Shown here piece by piece: positions 34,414 through 40,519 of a stretch of DNA of 40,519 bases. Every line of letters begins with the position of its first letter. The stretch's first letter is position 1. The notes below the pieces were generated by a model that did not search any database, was not told the DNA's origin, and saw only the letters and a program-made list of their open reading frames with translations. The stretch is from an uncultured Gammaproteobacteria bacterium. Its GTDB lineage: Bacteria > Pseudomonadota > Gammaproteobacteria > SZUA-140. The DNA lies in the NCBI GenBank assembly GCA_945787155.1, contig CALZHD010000019.1, forward strand, positions 1 through 40,519, written 5' to 3'. The translations under genes and the position numbers were made by a program.

Positions 34414-34441
34414 ATAGATATTGCATAAGAATAAACGTTCC
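34414..34441 (-). promoter_or_regulatory. ECF/sigmaE-type promoter of the RpoD-like gene
   Basis: On the minus strand GGAACGT (34435-34441), 16 bp, TCTAT (34414-34418). Layout and -10 are the same as before the PDZ gene. Transcription would begin near 34407, about 48 bases before ATG 34359, which also supports that start codon. Confidence 0.65.
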
Positions 34442-34571
34442 ATTCACTGATACAAAAAACACAACAGGACTGATAAAAAAGCCAAAAGGACCATGACACT
34501 TCACTTAAAAAGGAAGTTAATTTAACGGTGCTGTAATACAAGCAAGGCTCATCCAGCAGAGCCTGTCGACG

Positions 34572-35318
34572 CTATGAGAGACTATCGAGGCGGCTTTTAA
34601 TCACTTCTCGTGCCCTCGATATCCGAGAACGCACCGTGCCAATCGGGCAATCCATCGCAACGGCTATCTCGTCGTAACTCAAACCATCGATTTCACGAAG
34701 CATGATCGCAGCTTGCAAGTCACTGCCTAGCGCCTCTACTGCCTCAATCACAGCACGCCCCACTTCATCCCTTATTGAAAGCTGCTCTGGCGTCTGAAAG
34801 TCTTTTAAGCGTCCCTCTGCCACATATTGCTCTGCATCCACGGCGTCGATATCGAATGCTGGTGGCCGTCTGCTGCGACTTATGAGGTGATTTTTAGCGG
34901 CATTAATCGCAATTCGATAGAGCCACGTATAAAAAGCACTGTCGCCCCGAAACCCTGGAATCGCACGATATACTTTAAGAAAGGTCTCCTGAGCAATATC
35001 TAGCACCTCACTTTGATCGTATACATAACGCGATATTAACTTAATCACTTTATGCTGGTATTTCAGCACAAGCATATCAAAAGCCTTTTTTTGCCCCATC
35101 TTTACTTGATTGATTAACTCTAAATCAACCGCTTGATTGTCTGGCTTGATGCCGCTATCTTCGCGCGCGCAATTCGCCGCGGCTCGATACTTCATCTCTT
35201 TGCGATAAATTCCAAGCATTGTGACATCGGTCGCCGCAGCAGTTAACTGGCAGACCCCATCATCCTTGATCAGGATGGCTTTACCCGACGTATTGATTGG
35301 TTCCATTACACTGTTCAT
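34572..35318 (-). CDS. Orphan RpoE-like ECF sigma factor with N-terminal extension
   Basis: In this 248-aa protein, residues from about 63 align with RpoE/AlgU. Region 2 shows KKAFDMLVLKYQHKVIKLIS, VLDIAQETFLKVYRAIPGFR and GDSAFYTWLYRIAINAAKNH; region 4 shows DLQAAIMLREIDGLSYDEIA and CPIGTVRSRISRAREVIKSR. The first 60 residues are an unrelated extension with no known domain. The ATG has AAGGAAG upstream. No rseA/mucA-type anti-sigma gene follows; instead the RpoD-like gene lies 212 bases downstream. Its own promoter (35386-35413) carries the putative MerR-B12 operator. High similarity to RpoE suggests recognition of GGAAC...TCTAT promoters such as the two downstream. It is probably a second RpoE, not the housekeeping one. 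Confidence 0.9.
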   Translation of the reverse strand: MNSVMEPINTSGKAILIKDDGVCQLTAAATDVTMLGIYRKEMKYRAAANCAREDSGIKPDNQAVDLELINQVKMGQKKAFDMLVLKYQHKVIKLISRYVYDQSEVLDIAQETFLKVYRAIPGFRGDSAFYTWLYRIAINAAKNHLISRSRRPPAFDIDAVDAEQYVAEGRLKDFQTPEQLSIRDEVGRAVIEAVEALGSDLQAAIMLREIDGLSYDEIAVAMDCPIGTVRSRISRAREVIKSRLDSLS

Positions 35319-35385
35319 CGAATTCTTCCTTCTGTCTATTGACTACTGAAAGCTTGTATCGGCTGAATGTAACTACAATAAAGCA

Positions 35386-35413
35386 ATTGTACAACTATTG
35401 TATAATTAATCAA
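35386..35413 (-). promoter_or_regulatory. Promoter of the ECF sigma gene with the same direct-repeat operator
   Basis: On the minus strand TTGATT (35408-35413), 16 bp, TACAAT (35386-35391). Half-sites TTGTACA (35387-35393) and TTGTATA (35398-35404) on the plus strand are 11 bp apart, as before the glutaredoxin operon, and overlap the -10 and spacer in the same way. The start codon is about 60 bases from the predicted transcription start. Confidence 0.65.
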
Positions 35414-35799
35414 TTAATATATTTACATAAAATACAATAAGTTAATTATTATTAATATTTATATTGAAAATTACGTACAACTTTTATCACGGGAAGTGCC
35501 TGGTCACAGCAGCCCAGCTAAACTAATAAAAACGGAGGTGTCAGGACCTCCCCGGAGTGCTTGATCAGGCCTCTAGTTCTGAATTTGAATCTGGACCAAA
35601 CGCAAGCATTGAGTTTCAATACCGCCACACCGGCGGAGAGCGGAATAACGAATCTATTGAGATGGCAATCACGCTATTGAATTCCGCCGCCTCTGCCCCC
35701 ATATAGTATCTAGCAGGAATGGTTTTCCGCTGTAATTTCAGGGCCGTCATAGCATTGAACTTCACGCTGAGTTAAACTGTCTGATGTTGTAACATCTTT
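35414..35799. other. Intergenic region between ECF sigma promoter and ssrA
   Basis: The first 70 bases are very AT-rich and contain ACGTACAACTTTTAT at 35473-35487, close to ACGTATAACTTTGAT at 29814-29828 in the MerR-glutaredoxin intergenic region. A 6-bp hairpin (GGAGGT-GTCAGG-ACCTCC) lies at 35534-35551, and GC-rich inverted repeats follow around 35620-35700. No coding frame is convincing. The ssrA promoter must be in the last 100 bases, but I could not fix its -35/-10. Confidence 0.4.
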
Positions 35800-36226
<427 letters not shown>

Positions 36227-36329
36227 TTTATCAGGTGGCATATCCTCTGCTTCAGTACCACTCACTCGATGAGATTAGTTTGTGCTGTTTTAGGCTATAT
36301 TCTACTTATCATCCCAATGATAACTGACC

Positions 36330-37031
36330 TCAGTTGTCGCTGGCCCCTTTTTCGCGCAGCCTAACCTGATAGTGTTTCTGCGCGGCGCGGGCAATGACAT
36401 AAAAGACATACAGCGAGAGAATCGCGGCAAAATAACACCATACTGAGACAAACGCCCAGTCATACAGTGCCCAGGTCACAATACCGGAAACCAGCGCCAG
36501 ACCACCCAGCCAGTTGTGATAACGATCCGAGGAGAGCAGCAATGGCGTCAGGATAACACCAATATAGAGCAGACTGAGCAGCCGCTGCGACACATAACCA
36601 TCGGTAACAAAACTCAGTTGATAATGGACGGAATGCTGGACAATCGTCGCCACTAGCCATGCCTCATTGAACAGCAACGGTACATACATGACTGCCCCGA
36701 ACAGCGCGCCAAACACGGAGATTGACAGGAGCAACAATCTGAGCCGCGGTGTTTCTTCAACCAGATAGGCCGAATAGCCGATCCAGCCCATCCAGAACAC
36801 ATGCGAGAAAAGCAGAAAGGCCAGTGCCAGATTGTGCGCGGCGCTGGCATCACCCTGCGCCAGGGCCAGCCACAAACCACCCTCCAGCACCTGCTGCAGG
36901 CCGAATATTAACGGCAGCATCGCAAAGGCCCGATAACGCCTGTCCACCTGGTTCGATGAGCGGAGGCAATATATCCCTGTAGGAACAAGCACAGAAGCGG
37001 CGACAAAGCTGGCGGTTGCTGAAAAGCACAT
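36330..37031 (-). CDS. DUF6629-type polytopic membrane protein
   Basis: This 233-aa protein starts MCFSATASFVAASVLVPTGI, the characteristic start of a family of small integral membrane proteins (MCFSATASF) of unknown function. About seven hydrophobic segments are seen (roughly 8-22, 38-55, 68-88, 98-122, 150-168, 172-190, 195-215), with GLQQVLEGGLWLAL in the second, another family feature. The C-terminal tail is basic. The gene lies between two copies of the ssrA-terminator repeat, so it may have arrived or been duplicated with that segment. No neighbour hints at its role. Confidence 0.8.
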   Translation of the reverse strand: MCFSATASFVAASVLVPTGIYCLRSSNQVDRRYRAFAMLPLIFGLQQVLEGGLWLALAQGDASAAHNLALAFLLFSHVFWMGWIGYSAYLVEETPRLRLLLLSISVFGALFGAVMYVPLLFNEAWLVATIVQHSVHYQLSFVTDGYVSQRLLSLLYIGVILTPLLLSSDRYHNWLGGLALVSGIVTWALYDWAFVSVWCYFAAILSLYVFYVIARAAQKHYQVRLREKGASDN

Positions 37032-37183
37032 CGCTCATTCTGGCAGAAAGCAGCGAATGGAACAATGATGATGCAGCCGAATTGCGATATCCCGCCAGTA
37101 ATACGCTTATTTACAGAGTCGCTTGATCAGATTTAAAAGAAAAATGGTGACGGACTTATTTACCGATGATATTCAGGATTTCC
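37032..37183. other. Upstream region of the DUF6629 gene
   Basis: No gene is seen. It should carry the promoter of the DUF6629 gene (minus strand) and ends at repeat copy 2. Confidence 0.3.
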
Positions 37184-37249
37184 TTTAAGACCAAAAAGCC
37201 ACCCTTGCGGTGGATTTTTTATTGCCCGTATCACGACTACCTTTTGAGT
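37184..37249. repeat. Direct repeat copy 2 (degenerate ssrA terminator segment)
   Basis: Shares AAAAAGCCACCCTTGCGGTGG, then TTTTTTATTGCC and GTATCACGA with 36160-36226, with about eight differences. One C-to-A change (GGTGGA) shortens the hairpin. The tRNA-like part of ssrA is not duplicated. Confidence 0.8.
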
Positions 37250-37331
37250 TAATGATACTAATCCTATTGATTTTTGCTCTAGCTGCCTGATGTTTTTCTC
37301 TAAAGGGCTCTGAGCCTCTTACCTTCCACCC

Positions 37332-37355
37332 CCCTTACCCTTACCCTTACCTTTA
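37332..37355. repeat. Short TTACCC-type hexamer repeat
   Basis: TTACCC is repeated in tandem (37335-37346), followed by the variants TTACC and TTTACC, right at the stop codon of the PGPGW-type gene. It is a low-complexity tract with possible length variation. Confidence 0.6.
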
Positions 37356-37787
37356 CCTTCTCCTTTCGTTAACAATTAGCGCCTCATATCCAGCCTTTTT
37401 GCGTAGCCAGTTGGCTGATCTGAGTATAGGAGCGCGCGACATCAGCCAACGTTCAAGTCGGTATTTTCCGGGAAAATTGATCAGCATCAGACCAAGGATA
37501 ATCGTCAATAGTCCCTGCCCTGGCAATACCAACATAGCGACCCCCATTAATATGACGACACAACCAAGCAGGTTCTTGGCGAGAAGCAGGGCCATGCGAA
37601 TAATGGGATGACGTTCAACCCATGCAGTGGGCTCACGTCTTGTATGGCTGAAATAATCGACAGGTATCCGGCATACAAGGATAGGCACGATTAGCAATGT
37701 TCCCACAAAGGTGATGGCCGATATGAGCACCGACCAAAACACCAGATTTTCATGGGCTAGTATATATTGCAGCAACGAATCAAACAT
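37353..37787 (-). CDS. PGPGW-type small transmembrane protein
   Basis: This 144-aa inner-membrane protein has TM helices at about 17-37 (FWSVLISAITFVGTLLIVPI) and 68-105 (LLAKNLLGCVVILMGVAMLV, then LPGQGLLTIILGLMLINF). The core LPGQGLLTIILGLMLINFPG followed by KYRLERWLMSRAPILRSANW and LRKKAG is the pattern of the putative transmembrane PGPGW family, here with LPGQG instead of PGPGW-like residues. Function is unknown. The C-terminal part is basic and cytoplasmic. It stands alone between the repeat copy 2 and the hsdR gene. Confidence 0.82.
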   Translation of the reverse strand: MFDSLLQYILAHENLVFWSVLISAITFVGTLLIVPILVCRIPVDYFSHTRREPTAWVERHPIIRMALLLAKNLLGCVVILMGVAMLVLPGQGLLTIILGLMLINFPGKYRLERWLMSRAPILRSANWLRKKAGYEALIVNERRR

Positions 37788-37985
37788 TATGTGTTCGTTT
37801 AACCTTTAAAGTCTGTATAAAGATGTCTAAGATAGTTTTTATCTCTGATCCTAAATGCCTCGATTTCGCGTAGGTGCGACCTCGCATAACACTCCTCGGC
37901 ATGGGTTCTAAGCGCCTACTCCACCGCACTACTCACGTACGCAATTATGACTCTGCCCCTATCGGTTACTTCATCGATTGTATAT

Positions 37986-40418
37986 CTAGCTCACATCTGT
38001 GGCTTGTGCTTCTTTTTCATACAAATACTTCTGAAACCCAACAAACACATTTCTAATATCTGCCGGAGGACCAAGCTCGGCAACAGCGTCATTAACACTA
38101 TGGTATTTCAAATCAATTAAACTCGTTAGCTTATCTAACGCTAATTCACCGACACCTTCACTGATGTATTGAGAAAGAACAAAGTCAATAAACTCCTGCT
38201 GCTTATAGTCATAACGAGAAAAAATACCCCCTTTATGGCTAACAACACGATCATTACGTGTAATAGGTGGCGATACGAAAGCGACAAATGCAAGCACGTC
38301 ATATACATCACTGTCTTTAGCATCAACAATGGCTTTCATTTCCTCAAACTGGACTGATCCAAATCCTTTTTCTTCCAGTTTTTCGAGTAACTTCTGACGT
38401 GTATCAGGTTGGCTCCATATCTCACGCAATTCATCTTCATCTTTGAACAATTCGGGCAGTTCCCCAAACAGATATTCTACAAATTGTGCAGCAGACATGG
38501 GCTTACCATCTGGGCCCCAGAATGTCGTCACCATAATGTCCTTTATGTTTCTGGCCTTGCCGTCACTTAATTTTACTTTTACTTTCGGACGTTTCTCACA
38601 TTCACAGGGATACTCACCACACTTGGGACAGGGCTCTGCTCCTGGTTTCTCACAGGTGCAAGGCAAGTTACCGCAAACTTTACACGGCTGCGGTGGGTTT
38701 GTAAGACATTCACAGGGAAGCTTGCCACAGCGACTACAGGGTTCTGGCTCAAGTGGCTCCCCGTCCCATTCTGGATCATTGAAGTGTTTGTAGGCTTCGA
38801 CAAAGTCATAAATGGTGAAGTAGTCTTTACCGTCAAACAGTCGCGTACCCCGACCAACGATCTGTTTGAACTCGATCATCGAGTTTATGGGGCGCATCAA
38901 TACGATATTGCGAATATTCCTGGCATCGACACCGGTTGAAAGTTTTTGCGATGTGGTCAGGATGGTCGGGATGGTTTTCTCGTTATCCTGGAATACCTTC
39001 AGGAATCGTTCACCCTCTGAGCCATCATCGGCGGTTACGCGCACACAGTAATTCGGCTCGGTACTGATCTTAACCTGGTTAATAATATCCCTGATCAATA
39101 AGGCATGGCCCTGGGTGGCGCAGAACACCAGCGTCTTTTCCTTCTGGTTAATCTGCTGCATAAAGAGATTGACCCGGTATCGTTCACGCTCTTCGATGAC
39201 GATGGTGCGGTTAAAATCATTTTCCTCATAGACTTTACCTTCTTCAATCTCACCCTCAATGATTTGATCATCTGATGTGTAAACATAATCATCCAACGTG
39301 GTAGCTATCTGCTTCACTTTAAACGGGGTCAGGAAGCCATCGTTAATGCCTTCTTTGAGGGAGTAGATATAAACCGGCTCACCGAAGTAACGGTAAGTAT
39401 CGGCATTATGTTTTCTTAACGGGGTGGCGGTTAAACCCAGTTGAACCGCTGGCGAGAAATATTCCAGTATTCCACGCCAGTTACTCTCATCATTGGCGCC
39501 ACCGCGATGACATTCGTCGATGATAATAAAATCAAAGAAGTCTTTCGGGTATTCGCCAAAGTTTGGAACCGGATTACCGTCGGCATCACTTCCGGTCATA
39601 AAGGTCTGAAAGATGGTAAAGAAAATACTGCCATTTTTCGGCACCGAGCCTTTCTTGCGAATTTCATCCGGTGAGATTCTGATCAGCGCATCTTCAGGGA
39701 AGGCAGAAAAGCTATTGTAGGCCTGATTAGCGAGAATGTTTCGATCCGCCAGAAACAGGATACGTGGGCGCCGTTTAGGTTCTCTCGATAAATTCCAACG
39801 ACTGTGGAACAGTTTCCAGGCTATCTGGAAGGCGATGGCGGTTTTACCCGTCCCCGTCGCCAGTGTCAGCAGGATTCTTTCTTTACCATCGGCGATGGCT
39901 TCCAATGTTTTATTGATGGCATTGTGCTGGTAAAAACGTGGCTGCCAGAAGCCGCCCTTGTCTTCAAACGGCACTGCACCAAAACGATCACGCCAGTCAC
40001 TTTGCCCAGACCGGGAAGCGCCAAAGGTCATTGCCCATAATTCATCCGGCGTCGGGTAACGATCGACATGGCCTTCCTTGCCCGTCTGCATATCCACCTG
40101 ATAGATACCGACACCATTGGTGGAATAAGTGAAACGCGTTTGCAAACGTTCTGCATAGCGTTTGGCCTGGGCTACCCCTTCGGTATCTGACAGGCTTTTC
40201 TTTTTCGCCTCGATAACACCGAGCTTTTGTCCCTTGTAGAACAGGACATAATCGGCAATATCCTGCTTTCCGCGTTTGCCCGCACCCTGCAAACGACCCA
40301 GCGTAATGACCTCGCGCCGCATCCGGCTGCCATCCACCACACTCCAGCCCGCTTCTTTCAGGGCAGGGTCGATCAGTTCGGCGCGCGTCTCTGATTCATT
40401 AAGGCCGGCTTCGTTCAT
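37986..40418 (-). CDS. hsdR: Type I restriction enzyme R subunit (HsdR, EcoEI-like) with triple Cys4 repeat
   Basis: This 810-aa protein has an N-terminal HSDR_N nuclease with a PD-(D/E)xK core (Asp56, then Glu70-Ala-Lys72 in GVIEAKK). An SF2 translocase follows with Walker A ATGTGKT (187-193), DECH (301-304), LTATP and the later motif VGRGTRLF. Residues 561-607 then hold three units of CxxCGxxPCxC with first Cys at 561, 579 and 597, an exact 18-residue period. The C-terminal EcoEI-type domain (about 620-805) would bind the methylase-specificity core. The start overlaps the upstream stop as ATGA. hsdM and hsdS are not in the window and may lie beyond the right edge. Function without them is unproven. 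Confidence 0.9.
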   Translation of the reverse strand: MNEAGLNESETRAELIDPALKEAGWSVVDGSRMRREVITLGRLQGAGKRGKQDIADYVLFYKGQKLGVIEAKKKSLSDTEGVAQAKRYAERLQTRFTYSTNGVGIYQVDMQTGKEGHVDRYPTPDELWAMTFGASRSGQSDWRDRFGAVPFEDKGGFWQPRFYQHNAINKTLEAIADGKERILLTLATGTGKTAIAFQIAWKLFHSRWNLSREPKRRPRILFLADRNILANQAYNSFSAFPEDALIRISPDEIRKKGSVPKNGSIFFTIFQTFMTGSDADGNPVPNFGEYPKDFFDFIIIDECHRGGANDESNWRGILEYFSPAVQLGLTATPLRKHNADTYRYFGEPVYIYSLKEGINDGFLTPFKVKQIATTLDDYVYTSDDQIIEGEIEEGKVYEENDFNRTIVIEERERYRVNLFMQQINQKEKTLVFCATQGHALLIRDIINQVKISTEPNYCVRVTADDGSEGERFLKVFQDNEKTIPTILTTSQKLSTGVDARNIRNIVLMRPINSMIEFKQIVGRGTRLFDGKDYFTIYDFVEAYKHFNDPEWDGEPLEPEPCSRCGKLPCECLTNPPQPCKVCGNLPCTCEKPGAEPCPKCGEYPCECEKRPKVKVKLSDGKARNIKDIMVTTFWGPDGKPMSAAQFVEYLFGELPELFKDEDELREIWSQPDTRQKLLEKLEEKGFGSVQFEEMKAIVDAKDSDVYDVLAFVAFVSPPITRNDRVVSHKGGIFSRYDYKQQEFIDFVLSQYISEGVGELALDKLTSLIDLKYHSVNDAVAELGPPADIRNVFVGFQKYLYEKEAQATDVS

Positions 40419-40519
40419 GGTGACCTCATCACCCGCCAGTAACCCGATTTATCCGACCCTACCCGTTCAAGGTGCTGTTGGCGCAATTTACGAATACGGC
40501 GCTGAATCGTGCTCAATGA
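40415..40519 (-). CDS. C-terminal end of an upstream protein, winged-helix-like
   Basis: The minus-strand frame entering from the right edge ends with 34 residues and TGA at 40415-40417. It contains STIQRRIRKLRQQHLERVGS followed by DKSGYWRV. This looks like the last helix and wing of a winged-helix domain, as found at the C terminus of AlbA_2/RecG-like ATP-binding proteins often encoded within type I restriction loci. The stop overlaps the hsdR start (ATGA), so the two are translationally coupled. Only the end is visible, so the family is tentative. Confidence 0.6.
   Translation of the reverse strand, partial: SLSTIQRRIRKLRQQHLERVGSDKSGYWRVMRSP

Noticed and set aside
37332-37355. Telomere-like TTACCC repeat (also CCCTAA near 23516-23532)
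   Set aside because: Only two to three units, inside ordinary chromosomal sequence; simple low-complexity tracts.

Overview
The window looks like chromosomal DNA from a free-living gammaproteobacterium of moderate G+C. The evidence is gene order and gene content: fur divergent from bamE, rnfH-ratA beside a sodium-dependent transporter and a divergent smpB, a one-piece tmRNA with the tag ANEDNYALAA, a long RpoD/RpoE-type sigma repertoire, and Prc, CysZ and UppP of gammaproteobacterial type. I cannot name the genus. I see no tRNA, rRNA or CRISPR array. The only mobile DNA is a 195-bp MITE-like element, plus a duplicated segment next to ssrA.

Layout. 1-3880: a chemoreceptor whose operon continues past the left edge, an RsuA-type pseudouridine-synthase homologue without the usual catalytic Asp, a RIO1-like kinase and a 54-aa basic protein. 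4269-6380: tail-specific protease Prc. 6634-11026: a GspE/PilB-type ATPase carrying four 24-residue MshEN-type motifs, divergent from an EAL-domain protein, with the MITE between them. 11066-15474: a one-TM protein with a FlgD-like Ig fold and SMC. 15718-19148: queF, an FGGY sugar kinase, cysZ and uppP on the plus strand. 19155-23511: DUF2452, fur, bamE, rnfH, ratA, an NSS transporter and smpB.

23542-27019 is a predicted iron-responsive locus. Divergent sigma70-type promoters covered by Fur-box-like sequence drive cupredoxin-hemP to the left and porin, FMN-binding protein and PepSY membrane protein to the right. I read it as a candidate envelope redox/iron module. 27150-28365 holds a Sel1-repeat protein behind a sigmaE-like promoter, and a lipocalin.

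28398-35413 is the most interesting part. A MerR-family regulator with a complete cobalamin-binding signature (W-x9-EH and ExHxxG, as in CarH/LitR photoreceptors) is divergent from a cysteine-less glutaredoxin and a DUF523-DUF1722 protein. Further on are a double-PDZ periplasmic protein, a 46-aa membrane protein, a second RpoD-like sigma factor and an orphan RpoE-like sigma factor. Two promoters (glutaredoxin and ECF sigma) share -35/-10 elements overlapped by the same 11-bp-spaced direct repeat. Two others (RpoD paralogue and PDZ protein) share GGAAC(T/G)T-N16-TCTAT. Together these suggest a cascade: B12/light regulator, then ECF sigma, then RpoD paralogue and envelope protein. The promoters are seen in the sequence; the cascade is inference.

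35800-40519: ssrA with its terminator, a DUF6629 membrane protein flanked by two copies of the ssrA-terminator segment, a PGPGW-type membrane protein, and a type I restriction HsdR with three 18-residue Cys4 repeats, translationally coupled to an upstream gene cut by the right edge.
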